A stretch of 64,000 nucleotides of DNA from Neotamlana laminarinivorans (GTDB lineage Bacteria > Bacteroidota > Bacteroidia > Flavobacteriales > Flavobacteriaceae). The stretch lies in NCBI RefSeq assembly GCF_020523925.1, contig NZ_JAJAPW010000007.1, positions 54,422 through 118,421 on the forward strand. Reading direction: 5' to 3'. The notes under the pieces were generated by a model. The model did no database searches. It worked only from the letters and a program-made list of their open reading frames with translations, and was not told the DNA's origin. The first letter of the stretch is position 1. Each line of letters opens with the position of its first letter. Shown piece by piece: positions 34,397 through 44,724 of the stretch. The translations under genes and the position numbers were made by a program.

Positions 34397-36697
34397 TTAA
34401 AATTGATATTTTAAGTTGGCACCGCAAAAATAATTTACGGGATTGCCTGGGTAATAATATCTTGGTGCGCTTGCGCCAAAACCAGTGGCATTTATTAAAA
34501 TTTGTGATGCATATTTTGTGTTAAAAATATTATTTATGCCAACAAAAATATCGGTTTTAAGTTTTTTGCCTAATGCCTTTTTAAAACCAAATTTACTATG
34601 TGTTAGGTTGTAATTTTTTGAATAAAGCGTGTTTGCATCTGTTACTGGTATTTTGCCAACATGTTGAAAATTAATGTTTCCGTATATTCCAAGCATACTA
34701 TTAAAATCTACAATAAAGTTAAACATATTCTTTGGAACACCGGTTACTTCATTGCCAGAATAATCGTTTTCATCATCTATAAAATCTTTAAACTTATAGT
34801 GGTTTAAAGTAAAATTTGAGGTTGTTGCAATTTGAATTTGTGAATTTGAAATAAGTTGATAATTCAAATTAAGTTCTAGGCCATTATGTTGCGTTTTTCC
34901 GGCATTTATACCAATGTATTCATCTTCGGAAGTTCGGCGGGCAACCAGTAAATTTTTAACTTGTAAACTGTAAATGGATGAGTTTAATTGAAGCTTATTA
35001 TTATAAAAGGAATGTCGAGTTCCAATTTCGTAGTCCCAAGCGGTTTCAGGTTTTAGGTCGTTATTTATTTGTCCGTTTGGTAATAAGGTTTCAGATAGTG
35101 TTATTGGTGAAAAACCGTGACTTACACTTGCATAAACAGATGTGTTTTTATGAAATTGATGCGTAATGCCCAATTTTGGAGAAAAAATGGTTTTATAATT
35201 ATATGAGCCCGATTGGTCCGGGTTTTCGTTTGAAGCTGGAAAATTATCTTCTAAATTATACCAAGTCTGATTCAAATTAATGCCAAAGTTTAACACTGTA
35301 TCATCGTTTATATTTTGGTTGGCTTCAAAAAAAAGATTGAAATAGCTACGATTTTCTTTAAAATTTGAAAGTTCTTCACCTTTTACACTGCCTGTGTTAG
35401 GCGGAAAAGATTCATATAAATTTTCAAAAGTTTTGTAAGCGTAATTATCTGTAAATAACTCGATTCCAGTGGTCCATTTTAAGGTGTTTTTAAACAATTT
35501 TGTGTTACCAATGGTTCGTGTTCTTATACCAAAAGCCAAATTATCATCGGTTAAAATATTAAAAGGTCTGGGTTCGTAATTGTTTTTAAATGAAGTAAAT
35601 ACACTTGTAATTTGTTTTGTGTTTTTTGAAAACAGATGCTCCCAAGACAACCCGAAGACACCTCGGTTAAAATCTTCATGACCTTGTGAAGCTTCCCATG
35701 TAAATGCAGCACTCGTTGGGGTGTTTAAATAGCTATCTTCATCAATCGAGCTTGGTATAAAGGCTTTTAAATCAACATAACTCATTAAAAAATGTAATTC
35801 GTTATTTGGGTTTATGTAGTGGTTTGCATTTAAGGTAAGTGTTTGTCTGTTATAGTTGTTATTATCGCGGTAGCCATCATGATCTGTATAACTGTAAATA
35901 GCATTTATACCGGTTTTAGTGGTGTTGGTGTTTAATTGAACCAAGTTTTTAAATAAACCAAAAGAACCGAAAGTAAATGTATTTGAAAGTGTACTAGACT
36001 TGAAATTTGACGATTTTGGGTTTAATTGAATTAATCCTCCCAGACCAGCACCATAAATACTAGAAACGGCACCTTTGGTAATTTGTAAACTACTAATGCT
36101 GCCAAGTTCAAAATCTTCAATATTAGTTTCGCCGCTACCGTTAGTTAGTGGTATATCTTTAAAATAGGCTCTAATTTTTGATGTGCCATATTGATTTCTA
36201 GCACCTATACCTCGAATAGATATTTTGTTTGTATTTAACGAGCCAGTTTGCATAAAAACACCTGGCGTTCTGTTTAAAACTGAAACAAAATTAATGTTGT
36301 TTGAGCGTTCAATATCTTGAGATGTAATAATGCTGATTGCCGCCGAGGTTAGCTTTAAACTTTGCGGAATTAAATTACTGTTTACAATAACTTCGTTTAA
36401 TTCTGAAGGGTTTATATTGAGTTTTACAACCTTTTTTTTAAATGTAGATACCTCAATAGTTACCGGTAAATACCCCGACTTTTTAAAAGTATATAAACCT
36501 AAAGAGGTTAATTGAAAGGTTCCATTTACATCTGAAAATATTGAGTTTCCTTCTTGAGTTTTAATTATTTCAGCGAAAGCTATAGCTGAGTTTGTTTCGG
36601 CATCAATAATTTTTCCATTTATGGTATTTTGAGTGTAACCAAATAAACCTGAAAACAGTAATAAGTAGAGTAGTCTTTTTGTTAATTCCAATGCCAA
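34397..36697 (-). CDS. TonB-dependent outer-membrane receptor
   Basis: A 766-residue outer-membrane transporter. After the signal peptide (about 1-22) is a carboxypeptidase-regulatory-like domain (about 24-100), then the plug (about 105-225; SAAISIITSQDIERS, FVSVLNRTPGVFMQ) and a 22-strand barrel ending in F. The gene ends 2 bases before the sugar dehydrogenase start and is followed by cytochrome c, so it may import PQQ or a sugar ligand for that enzyme. The general topology resembles FecA-like receptors; the substrate is unknown. Confidence 0.85.
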   Translation of the reverse strand: MALELTKRLLYLLLFSGLFGYTQNTINGKIIDAETNSAIAFAEIIKTQEGNSIFSDVNGTFQLTSLGLYTFKKSGYLPVTIEVSTFKKKVVKLNINPSELNEVIVNSNLIPQSLKLTSAAISIITSQDIERSNNINFVSVLNRTPGVFMQTGSLNTNKISIRGIGARNQYGTSKIRAYFKDIPLTNGSGETNIEDFELGSISSLQITKGAVSSIYGAGLGGLIQLNPKSSNFKSSTLSNTFTFGSFGLFKNLVQLNTNTTKTGINAIYSYTDHDGYRDNNNYNRQTLTLNANHYINPNNELHFLMSYVDLKAFIPSSIDEDSYLNTPTSAAFTWEASQGHEDFNRGVFGLSWEHLFSKNTKQITSVFTSFKNNYEPRPFNILTDDNLAFGIRTRTIGNTKLFKNTLKWTTGIELFTDNYAYKTFENLYESFPPNTGSVKGEELSNFKENRSYFNLFFEANQNINDDTVLNFGINLNQTWYNLEDNFPASNENPDQSGSYNYKTIFSPKLGITHQFHKNTSVYASVSHGFSPITLSETLLPNGQINNDLKPETAWDYEIGTRHSFYNNKLQLNSSIYSLQVKNLLVARRTSEDEYIGINAGKTQHNGLELNLNYQLISNSQIQIATTSNFTLNHYKFKDFIDDENDYSGNEVTGVPKNMFNFIVDFNSMLGIYGNINFQHVGKIPVTDANTLYSKNYNLTHSKFGFKKALGKKLKTDIFVGINNIFNTKYASQILINATGFGASAPRYYYPGNPVNYFCGANLKYQF

Positions 36698-36758
36698 TTT
36701 TATTTATTAGCATAAAGGTAGTAATTAAATTAGGGTTTAGTAAAAGTGAAATAAAACA

Positions 36759-36793
36759 AAAAACCTTGAAATTAAAACTTCAAGGCTTTTATT
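36759..36793 (-). terminator. Intrinsic terminator after the esterase gene
   Basis: AAAACCTTGAA-ATTAAAAC-TTCAAGGCTTTT has a GC-containing stem with a T-run on the minus-strand 3' side. It ends the transcript of the esterase gene. Confidence 0.7.
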
Positions 36794-36801
36794 AAATTAA
36801 T

Positions 36802-37881
36802 TTATTCGTTTACCGCATTTTTATAAGCTTCTTTGGCGTGTTTACTTTGCGGATAATATGTGGTGTTTTTTTGTAACAGGGTTTTATATTGCTCTATAAG
36901 TCCTTGTTTTTTGCAAACCATAGCGAGTTGATGTATTGTTTTTTCATCAGGAATAACTTTATATCCTAACTGTTTAGATATTTTAATAAGATGCTCGTCT
37001 ATTAAATTAGGTTCCTTCATTGCGCCTTTTACAGGCAATTGATAATCTTTAAAAATATAACGTATACCGTCGTATTCGGCAGGAATTACAACCGAGCCGT
37101 GATCTTCACCTTCGTAGATTTTATAATTGAAACTAAAATTTGCAGGTTCTGGTATTGCATTCAATTTATCAAATAACTTTAAAATGGCTTTGTGATGCGC
37201 TTCACCAGAACCAGAATCTGTGGCTTTGGCAATATAAATGCGTTTGTTTTGATGGTTTTTAGTTACCCAGGAATCGCCCATATTGGTTAAAATATTTTCG
37301 TTATTCCACCACATGCTTGGGTCTATAGCTAAATAGGCATTGAAATATTCTGGGGTATTAACAAAACAATTTATAGTAGCTAAACCGCCAAAAGAGTGCC
37401 CACTTAAAATAGAATAATTAGTAGTTCTGTAGTTACTGTTTACAAAAGGTTTAAGTTCTTTTTCAATAAAATCCATAAAAGCTTTGTTACCGCCACTGGT
37501 AGAAAAGTTGGCTCTTTTCCAGTTTTCTGGTGTCTCCATTTTTGTTGGCGTAAGCTCGTTGGTTCTATCTTTTTGCAAAATGGCAACCATTATAATTTCT
37601 GGTATGCTAGCATAAACATTACGGGTAAGCCAATCTTGTATTGCCGAAAAGTTTTTAAAATGTGTGTCGCCATCAAAAAAATAACAAACAGGGTAGTTTT
37701 TTGGTGCGTAAATAGTGTAGTTGTAACTACTTGGTACGTTAATCCAAACTTCTCTAGTCTCGTTTAAAATTTCAGATTTTAATTCAATTTTTTCACCTAA
37801 AACAATACTGTTTTGCGCAGTTATTTTATTTGATGTAATAAGAGTTAATAACAGGTAAATGGTTAGAAATTTATAATTCAT
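36802..37881 (-). CDS. Periplasmic alpha/beta hydrolase, IroE/Fes-like siderophore esterase
   Basis: A 359-residue exported hydrolase of the esterase family that includes IroE and Fes-like enzymes. After a signal peptide (about 1-22), the nucleophile is in SGHSFGGLATI near residue 167, and YEGEDHGSVV near 258 carries the catalytic His. A helical C-terminal segment (about 285-359) with repeat-like pattern is extra. These enzymes hydrolyse ester bonds of tri-lactone siderophores to release iron. It sits next to an AraC regulator and the siderophore uptake locus, which agrees with that role; other ester substrates are possible. Confidence 0.78.
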   Translation of the reverse strand: MNYKFLTIYLLLTLITSNKITAQNSIVLGEKIELKSEILNETREVWINVPSSYNYTIYAPKNYPVCYFFDGDTHFKNFSAIQDWLTRNVYASIPEIIMVAILQKDRTNELTPTKMETPENWKRANFSTSGGNKAFMDFIEKELKPFVNSNYRTTNYSILSGHSFGGLATINCFVNTPEYFNAYLAIDPSMWWNNENILTNMGDSWVTKNHQNKRIYIAKATDSGSGEAHHKAILKLFDKLNAIPEPANFSFNYKIYEGEDHGSVVIPAEYDGIRYIFKDYQLPVKGAMKEPNLIDEHLIKISKQLGYKVIPDEKTIHQLAMVCKKQGLIEQYKTLLQKNTTYYPQSKHAKEAYKNAVNE

Positions 37882-37889
37882 GTTATAAT

Positions 37890-38882
37890 TTAAAAGTTAG
37901 CTACTTTTTTTAATTGGCTAGGTAAGTAATTGTATTTTCGTTTAAAAGCGGCGGTAAAATGTTGTGGGTTTTTGTATCCAATTTCATACGAAGCTTCCGA
38001 AATTGTAAAACCACGTTCGCTAATAAGTTTTTTAGCTTTTTCCATGCGTAAATCTGTAATATAACTAAACACGGGTTTTCTGTAAACACGTTTAAAATTC
38101 TGTTTTAGTTTACATTGATTTATTCCTGTTATAATTGAAAGCTCTGGAATTGTAGGCGGATTTTTTAAGTTTTCTTCAATAATTTTACCAGCCTCAATAA
38201 TTTTTAAGTAGTCTTCTTCTTCAATATTAGTTTCAAAACTACTCTTGTTTTTAAGGTAATTAAAAAGGATGGTTAGTATTTCGGTAACTTTAGACTCTAA
38301 GTATATTTTTTTAATACTGTCTTCAAACTTACAATTAATAATATCTTGAATTATACTGTGTAAAATAGGAGTAATAGGTTTGCTTTGTTGCCACATTAAA
38401 AACGGAATATCTTTTTTTAATGCTTCGCCGTAAGAAGAACTAGCTTCAGAAAAAGCTTCACCAAAAACACGTTTTAAATAGTCTTTTGTAAAGTTAATTT
38501 CTACACTTTTTCTAACAGGGCTGTTATAAGTAAGTGTACCTTTTACTTTAGGTAAGAAAAACAAATTATAATGTCCGTCTGGAATATCAACAGCTAAACT
38601 TTTATTGTTTTTGGGTGTGTATTTACTATTGCCTTCAATTTCGAAATGCATTTTCATAAAAGGAAAATCATGTTCTACTTCAACAACAAAAGGCGGGTTA
38701 ATTTTTTCGTTAATAACCCGTATTTGTATGCCGTTAAGTAAAATTTCTTGAATGTTAAGCTTTAAATCGGGGTTTTCGTAATTTATTTGCTCTTCAATAA
38801 GTTCACTAGTTTTCTTATTTAAAGCAAAATGCTTAACTATTTCTTTTTCTGTGTAATAATCGCTTCGGAAAACTGATTTCAT
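37890..38882 (-). CDS. AraC-family transcriptional regulator
   Basis: A 330-residue regulator. The C-terminal region (about 235-330) has the two helix-turn-helix motifs of AraC proteins, with ISERGFTISEASYEIGYKNP and FTAAFKRKYNYLPSQLK. The N-terminal part (about 1-220) is the ligand domain, resembling PchR-type regulators of siderophore genes. It is transcribed away from the TonB receptor gene, and overlapping palindromes (38942-38978) lie between them. It likely turns on the receptor and transport genes when ferric siderophore is present. Confidence 0.85.
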   Translation of the reverse strand: MKSVFRSDYYTEKEIVKHFALNKKTSELIEEQINYENPDLKLNIQEILLNGIQIRVINEKINPPFVVEVEHDFPFMKMHFEIEGNSKYTPKNNKSLAVDIPDGHYNLFFLPKVKGTLTYNSPVRKSVEINFTKDYLKRVFGEAFSEASSSYGEALKKDIPFLMWQQSKPITPILHSIIQDIINCKFEDSIKKIYLESKVTEILTILFNYLKNKSSFETNIEEEDYLKIIEAGKIIEENLKNPPTIPELSIITGINQCKLKQNFKRVYRKPVFSYITDLRMEKAKKLISERGFTISEASYEIGYKNPQHFTAAFKRKYNYLPSQLKKVANF

Positions 38883-38941
38883 AATAATTCTTTTTACGTC
38901 TTTTTTAATCCAATTCGCGTTATATTTTTTTTAAACACTTC

Positions 38942-38978
38942 AAATAAATTTGCATTTATTTAAACTAAATCTAAATAA
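38942..38978. promoter_or_regulatory. Overlapping palindromes in the divergent siderophore-locus promoter
   Basis: AAATAAAT-TTGC-ATTTATTT (38942-38961) is a perfect 8-bp inverted repeat. It overlaps TTATTTA-N9-TAAATAA (38956-38978), whose core ATTTAAACTAAATCTAAAT resembles iron-box palindromes of the Fur/DtxR type in Bacteroidota. One or both may bind Fur-like protein or the AraC regulator. Confidence 0.5.
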
Positions 38979-39074
38979 CAAAATTAAATTTTTATTTAAC
39001 GTAAGTCAAAAAAGCGTGTTAATGTTTAGCTAAAATTTTAATGACTTGCTAAAACCGGATGAAAAAAAGAATAT

Positions 39075-41420
39075 ATGACAAAGTATTTATACATCTTACT
39101 TTTATGTTCTTGGGGACAAATTAGTTTTGCGCAAAATGCAGAATTAAATGGTGTTGTTTTAGATAATGAAGGCGAACCATTAATAAATGCAACCGTATTT
39201 TTTAAAAATACCAGTAATGCTACATATACAGATTTTGATGGGAAATATAAATTAAAATCAGTTTCTGGAACTTATACCTTAGTATGTTCTGCAGTGGGGT
39301 ATCTTAAGCAAAACATAACTGTTGTTTTAAATGAAAATGAAGCCAAAACCATAAATTTTAACCTAGAAGTAGATCCAGATTACGCACTCGATGATGTTGT
39401 AATAATAGGTAAAAGCGAAGTTAGAAAAATTGAAGAATCTGGTTTTAATGCCGTAGCTATTGATGCTAAACCGTTTCATAATGCCACAGTTGGTATGTCG
39501 GAACTTTTAGAGCGCGCCTCTGGAGTTAAAATACAAGAAGTGGGTGGTTTAGGCTCTGAAACTAATGTAACCATTAACGGTTTAAGCGGCCGACATGTTC
39601 GATTTTTTATAGATGGTATGCCAATGGACGCCATGAGTTCTGCATTCCAAATTAATAATATACCTATAAATTTAGCCGAACGCGTAGAAGTTTATAAAGG
39701 TGTGGTTCCTGTTAATTTTGGGTCTGATGCTTTAGGTGGCGCCATTAATATTGTAACTAAAAAAGCCGAAGGCTCTTACGTAGATGCATCGTATTCTTAC
39801 GGTAGTTTTAACACGCATAGAAGTTTTGTAAACGCCGGATATACTTCAAAAAGTGGTTTTACTGCTCAAATTAGTGCGTTTCAAAATTATTCGGATAACG
39901 ATTATTATGTAGATGCGACTATAAAAGATTTTGAAACTAATTTATTATCGCAAGAAACTCAAAGCGTAAGACGTTTTCACGATGTGTATCACAATGAAAC
40001 GGTTATAGCCAAAATAGGGTTAGTAAATAAGCCGTTTGCAGACCAATTATTATTTGGTTTTTCTTTAGGGCATGAGTACGACGAAATTCAACATCCTGCA
40101 TATTTAAATTTAGCATTTGGTGAAAAGTACCAAACTTCTACACTTATTATGCCCTCTTTTTTATATAAGAAAGACGATTTATTTATTAAAAACCTAGATT
40201 TTAGCTTTGCTGCAAATTATAATTTTGGAGGCGGACATAATTACGATTTATCCGATAGAGAATACAATTGGTTAGGCGAGTGGGAAACTTCTAAATCGCT
40301 GGGAGAAAGTAATTATTCCGATTTTATTTATGAAGACAATAACGGAACCATAAACTTTAATTTAGATTATCAAATAAATGAAACGCATAAGTTAACCGTT
40401 AATAATATTTATAACTTCTTTTCGCGTGAAGCCGATGAAAGAAAAGCTGAAGATGATTATATAAACGATGAACCTCGAGTTAATAACCGAACTGTTTTAG
40501 GTGTTGGTTTAACTAGCGATTTTTCATCAAAATTTAGTACATCGGTATTTGGTAAAGTATATTCTTATCATGCCTCTGCTTTATTAAACTTATCGCAGCA
40601 AAATGGAATCGATAATTTTGAAATTGTTACCAATGGAGATACTAAATTTGGTTATGGTTTTACAACAACTTACTTTTTAAATGATAATTTACAACTTAAA
40701 GCTAATTTTGAAAACACCTGTCGTTTACCTGTAAGCGACGAGTTATTTGGAGCCGTTTTTGGTTTTTATGTAGCCAATTTCGATTTAAAACCAGAAACCA
40801 GTCGTAATTACAATTTAGGTTTCAATTACAATGCCAATATTTCTAATAGCAGTGTTTTGGGGTTCGATGTAAATGCATTTTATCGCTATACTTCCGATTA
40901 TATTCGGTTAAATATTACCTATTCTCAAGGCGAAGGGACCTACGAAAATACCGAACTCGTGAAAACACCAGGAATAGACATGGAAATGCGCTATTCTTAT
41001 AAAAGTCGTTTTACATCTGGCGTAAGTTTTTCGTATTTAGAACCTAAAAATTACACCGAAGGTTCAACCTATTACAAATCTACATTACCAAACCAGCCAA
41101 CTATGTTTGGGCAATTTAATGCATCGTATTTTGTAAATAATTTTTGGCTAGACCAAAGCAAATTAAGTTTTAATTATACGTTGCAATATGTAGATTCTTT
41201 CTTATACGATTACGATGCATATCAAGCATCAAACAGAGCAGAAGTACCCGAACAAGTAAGTCACGATTTCTTTTTAACCTATAGCTGGAAACGTGGTAAA
41301 TACAACCTCTCTCTAGATTGTAAAAATATACTAGACGAAAAACTTTACGACAATTATAGCTTACAAAAACCTGGACGCAGTTTTTCTGTAAAGCTTCGAT
41401 ATTTTCTTGATAAACTTTAA
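39075..41420 (+). CDS. TonB-dependent siderophore receptor
   Basis: A 781-residue outer-membrane receptor. Signal peptide about 1-19, carboxypeptidase-regulatory-like domain about 23-100 (LNGVVLDNEGEPLINATV), plug about 110-230 (LLERASGVKIQEVGGLG, GLSGRHVRFFIDG, GGAINIVTKK) and a beta-barrel to the C-terminal KLRYFLDKL. It opens an operon of uptake genes and is divergent from the AraC regulator. Neighbouring ABC transporter genes and the SIP-type reductase strongly suggest ferric siderophore as substrate. It has no TonB-box extension for anti-sigma signalling that I can see. Confidence 0.9.
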   Translation: MTKYLYILLLCSWGQISFAQNAELNGVVLDNEGEPLINATVFFKNTSNATYTDFDGKYKLKSVSGTYTLVCSAVGYLKQNITVVLNENEAKTINFNLEVDPDYALDDVVIIGKSEVRKIEESGFNAVAIDAKPFHNATVGMSELLERASGVKIQEVGGLGSETNVTINGLSGRHVRFFIDGMPMDAMSSAFQINNIPINLAERVEVYKGVVPVNFGSDALGGAINIVTKKAEGSYVDASYSYGSFNTHRSFVNAGYTSKSGFTAQISAFQNYSDNDYYVDATIKDFETNLLSQETQSVRRFHDVYHNETVIAKIGLVNKPFADQLLFGFSLGHEYDEIQHPAYLNLAFGEKYQTSTLIMPSFLYKKDDLFIKNLDFSFAANYNFGGGHNYDLSDREYNWLGEWETSKSLGESNYSDFIYEDNNGTINFNLDYQINETHKLTVNNIYNFFSREADERKAEDDYINDEPRVNNRTVLGVGLTSDFSSKFSTSVFGKVYSYHASALLNLSQQNGIDNFEIVTNGDTKFGYGFTTTYFLNDNLQLKANFENTCRLPVSDELFGAVFGFYVANFDLKPETSRNYNLGFNYNANISNSSVLGFDVNAFYRYTSDYIRLNITYSQGEGTYENTELVKTPGIDMEMRYSYKSRFTSGVSFSYLEPKNYTEGSTYYKSTLPNQPTMFGQFNASYFVNNFWLDQSKLSFNYTLQYVDSFLYDYDAYQASNRAEVPEQVSHDFFLTYSWKRGKYNLSLDCKNILDEKLYDNYSLQKPGRSFSVKLRYFLDKL

Positions 41421-41438
41421 ATTACTAATATATAAATT

Positions 41439-42707
41439 ATGAAAACACCTATTAAATATTTAAAATTTGCTGTTATAATAGCAGCGTTAAATGTTGTTGC
41501 TTGTTCTAGCGACGATAATTCTGGAGGTAGTGATGACGATGATGATACAACAGTAACATCAACTTACGTTATTGCAGCATCATCTAGTGAAAACGATTAT
41601 ATTGTTTCTGGAGATGATATTTCTGCAAGTGCTGTTTTTGATGCAACATCGGTAGATGCTGTACAATCACCAGGAGATAGAATTTGGTCATTTTACCAAG
41701 ATCAAGTTTTATACGGTTTCTTGTATAACCAACAAGATGCAGGTACTACAGCTTCATATATTTTAAATGAAGATGGTACAATTACCAAAAGAAACGAACT
41801 TGCCCTAGATGTATCAACCCATATAAAAGAAGAAGTTGGAGATTATTTAATTTTAGGATATTCAGATAGATTATCTGATACTTCTACAGATCAATTAGGA
41901 TATTTCCATAAAGTAGATCCAACAACAGATGTTTCAACAGAGTTTACTATTGTAACAGACGATTTACTTGAAGAAGGCGAAGCGGCTTACTTTACAGATT
42001 TAGCATACTATGAAGGTTATATTATTGCTGGAGCAAGAAGTATAAATTCAAGTGGATTTACTTCAGATTATTATAACAATACTTACGTAGTTGTTTTTAA
42101 TGATGATTTTACCTTAAATCAAGTAATTAAGGATGAAGGAAGAACAGGTTTTGTTGCAGGACAAAAATACTCGCAAGGCGACACTGGTTTAGAGGTTGTA
42201 GATAACGGTGATTTATACGTGTTCTCTTCAGGGCAAACAAGTTATGCAGATCAAGATTTAGTTACTGTACCTTCAGGAATATTAAAAATTAACCAAGGTG
42301 ATTTTGCTTTTGATGACGATTATTTCTTCAACATAACAGAAGCTTCTGGTGGTTATAACTTATTCAGAACGTATTACATGGGAGGAAGTACTTTTATCCT
42401 AGCTATGTACCCTGGTACAAACGCCGATGCAACTTTTGGAATTGATGCCGATCGTTTTGCGGTAGTTGATGTTGAAGCAGAAACTTTTACATGGGTAACT
42501 AATTTCCCTGAAGATGCTTTACCAAACTGGGAATTTAGAACACCTTACGCAGATGTAGATAACGGTAGATTACTAATTACAGCAGTGCCAACCGAAGGCG
42601 AAAACTATTTATACGAAATAGATGCAGCAACAGCAACGGCAACACAATTGTCTAGTATTGAAGCTGAAAGTGTAAAAATTATAGGAAAACTATCGGTTAC
42701 AGAATAA
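41439..42707 (+). CDS. DUF4374-like exported lipoprotein of the siderophore locus
   Basis: A 422-residue lipoprotein; its lipobox is near residue 22 (NVVACSS) followed by an Asp/Ser-rich linker. The rest (about 40-422) is a beta-rich, probably propeller-like domain resembling DUF4374 proteins that occur beside TonB receptors for siderophores in Bacteroidota. It lies 18 bases after the receptor stop. It might bind the ligand at the cell surface or receive it after passage. Function inferred from position. Confidence 0.7.
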   Translation: MKTPIKYLKFAVIIAALNVVACSSDDNSGGSDDDDDTTVTSTYVIAASSSENDYIVSGDDISASAVFDATSVDAVQSPGDRIWSFYQDQVLYGFLYNQQDAGTTASYILNEDGTITKRNELALDVSTHIKEEVGDYLILGYSDRLSDTSTDQLGYFHKVDPTTDVSTEFTIVTDDLLEEGEAAYFTDLAYYEGYIIAGARSINSSGFTSDYYNNTYVVVFNDDFTLNQVIKDEGRTGFVAGQKYSQGDTGLEVVDNGDLYVFSSGQTSYADQDLVTVPSGILKINQGDFAFDDDYFFNITEASGGYNLFRTYYMGGSTFILAMYPGTNADATFGIDADRFAVVDVEAETFTWVTNFPEDALPNWEFRTPYADVDNGRLLITAVPTEGENYLYEIDAATATATQLSSIEAESVKIIGKLSVTE

Positions 42708-42787
42708 AAAAATAAATCATAACCTTTTTCATAAATAGCTCCAACTTTTAAGGTTGGGGCTATTGGTTATTTTAAATATTACTTTTT

Positions 42788-43777
42788 TTGAACGTCATAA
42801 AAAACTATAATACGTTAAAATTATTTGGGTTAGCAGCTTTAGTACTTGTCTTGGCTATTGTGTCTTTATTTATAGGTGTAAAAAACATTTCACCATTACA
42901 AGTGTTAAACTGGAACAAGCAAGAAGTAATGTTGCTTACCATAAGTCGTTTTCCAAGAACTATTGCATTAGTAATTACCGGTGTTGGAATGAGCATTTGT
43001 GGTTTAATAATGCAACAAATCACTCAAAATAAATTTGTATCGCCAACAACATCAGGAAGTTTAGATGCAGCTAAACTAGGTATTTTAACAACCTTAATTG
43101 TAATACCTCAAGAACAAGCATTAGTTAAGTTAATAGTGTCGTTTTTAGTAACGTTTTCGGCAAGTTTATTATTTATAAAAATCATAAATAATTTAAAACA
43201 TAAAAGTATAGTTTTTGTACCTATTGTAGGATTACTTTTTGGAGGCATTATAAACTCAATAACGTCGTTTTTTGCCTATAAATTTAATATTGTACAAGAT
43301 GTTGGGGCTACTCGCGACATGTCTGGTTCGTGGTTAATGGGCGACTTTTCTGGAATTTTACAGGGCAATTACGAGGCTGTTTATTTATGCTTGCCAGCTG
43401 TAGTAATAACTTATGTTTATGCCAGTAAATTTACGGTTATAGGTATGGGTAAAGAAGTATCTTTAAATCTAGGTTTAAACTATAGCTCTGTTTTAAATAT
43501 TGGTTTATTATGTGTGTCGTTAACTATAAGTGCAATTGTTGTTACTGTTGGAATAATTCCGTTTTTAGGTTTGGTAATCCCTAATATTATAAGTCATTTT
43601 AAAGGTGATAATTTAAAAGCTACTTTGCCATATACCGCATTATTTGGAGCTGCTTTTTTATTGGTTTGCGATATCATAGGACGATTAATAATTTTTCCTT
43701 TTGAAGTGCCCATTGGTTTAATGATAGGACTTGTTGGCGGTTTTAGTTTTTTAATCTTATTAATAAAAAAACAATGA
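42788..43777 (+). CDS. Iron-siderophore ABC transporter permease (FecCD family), first
   Basis: A 329-residue permease with about nine to ten membrane helices. SRFPRTIALVITGVGMSICGLIMQ near 53-76 and VGIIPFLGLVIPNIISHF near 258-275 are FecCD signatures, the latter contacting the ATPase. There is no ATG before residue 45, so the start is taken as the TTG at 42788, which keeps the first membrane helix. The next permease overlaps its end by 4 bases, showing translational coupling. Confidence 0.9.
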   Translation: MNVIKNYNTLKLFGLAALVLVLAIVSLFIGVKNISPLQVLNWNKQEVMLLTISRFPRTIALVITGVGMSICGLIMQQITQNKFVSPTTSGSLDAAKLGILTTLIVIPQEQALVKLIVSFLVTFSASLLFIKIINNLKHKSIVFVPIVGLLFGGIINSITSFFAYKFNIVQDVGATRDMSGSWLMGDFSGILQGNYEAVYLCLPAVVITYVYASKFTVIGMGKEVSLNLGLNYSSVLNIGLLCVSLTISAIVVTVGIIPFLGLVIPNIISHFKGDNLKATLPYTALFGAAFLLVCDIIGRLIIFPFEVPIGLMIGLVGGFSFLILLIKKQ

Positions 43778-44724
43778 CAGCCATAACCAAAAAAATGAGT
43801 ATTCTGTTGCTTTTAACCTTGGGGTTAATTGCTTTGTTTTTGTTTATAGGTTTGCCAAATAATTGGGATTATGCTTTAGAAAAACGAAGTGTGAAAATTG
43901 TGGCTATTATTGTGGTGTCGTGCGCTGTGGCAACGGCATCAGTAATATTTCAAACATTAACAAGTAACCGTATTTTAACACCATCTATTATGGGGTTTGA
44001 AGCGGTTTATTTTCTGTTTCAAACGGTAATAATCTTTATTTATGGCGATAAAACATTTCGTGTAATAAATCAGGAAAATAACTTCTTTTTATCAATTTTA
44101 TGCATGCTACTTTTCGCTTTTGTAATTTTTAAGCTGCTATTTAAAAAAGAGAAAAATAACTTATACCTGCTCTTATTAATTGGTTTGGTATTGGGCACGC
44201 TGTTTCAAACGGTGAGTTCTTTTTTACAACTAATTATAGATCCTAATGAGTTTTTAATGCTTCAAGGCAGTTTATACGCGTCGTTTAATAGTATTAATTA
44301 CGATTTATTGTGGTACGCTAGTGGTACCTTATTACTATGTTTTGGTGTTGTGTTTTGTTTCACAAATCACTTAAACGTGATGTTATTGGGTCGAGATCAA
44401 TCTATTAATTTAGGTGTAAATTATTTTAAAAAAACACAGTTGTTTTTATTTTTAATAGCGATTTTAGTTTCGGTGTCAACAGCTTTAGTTGGCCCAATTA
44501 CTTTTTTAGGCGTTTTAGTAACAAATTTAACTTACGAGCTTTTTAAAACATATAAACATCAAATTTTAATTCCGGCATGTTGTATGGTTAGTGTTGTTTC
44601 AATATTACTCGCGCAATATGTTGTAGAAGAAGTGTTTCAATATAATTCTACCATAAGCATCATTATAAACTTTGTAGGTGGTATTTACTTTATGTACTTA
44701 CTTTTTAAAGCAAAAAAGCTATGA
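43774..44724 (+). CDS. Iron-siderophore ABC transporter permease (FecCD family), second
   Basis: A 316-residue polytopic permease partner. It has the FecCD pattern SVKIVAIIVVSCAVATAS near 33-50 and VGPITFLGVLVTNLTYEL near 245-262. It overlaps both neighbours by 4 bases (ATGA type). With the first permease it should form the heterodimeric channel for ferric siderophore import, as in the FecCD or FatCD systems. The length is slightly short but normal for this branch. Confidence 0.88.
   Translation: MTAITKKMSILLLLTLGLIALFLFIGLPNNWDYALEKRSVKIVAIIVVSCAVATASVIFQTLTSNRILTPSIMGFEAVYFLFQTVIIFIYGDKTFRVINQENNFFLSILCMLLFAFVIFKLLFKKEKNNLYLLLLIGLVLGTLFQTVSSFLQLIIDPNEFLMLQGSLYASFNSINYDLLWYASGTLLLCFGVVFCFTNHLNVMLLGRDQSINLGVNYFKKTQLFLFLIAILVSVSTALVGPITFLGVLVTNLTYELFKTYKHQILIPACCMVSVVSILLAQYVVEEVFQYNSTISIIINFVGGIYFMYLLFKAKKL

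Noticed and set aside
34395..34427. Longer start of the sugar dehydrogenase
   Set aside because: It would overlap the end of the TonB receptor gene and place residues before a normal signal peptide.
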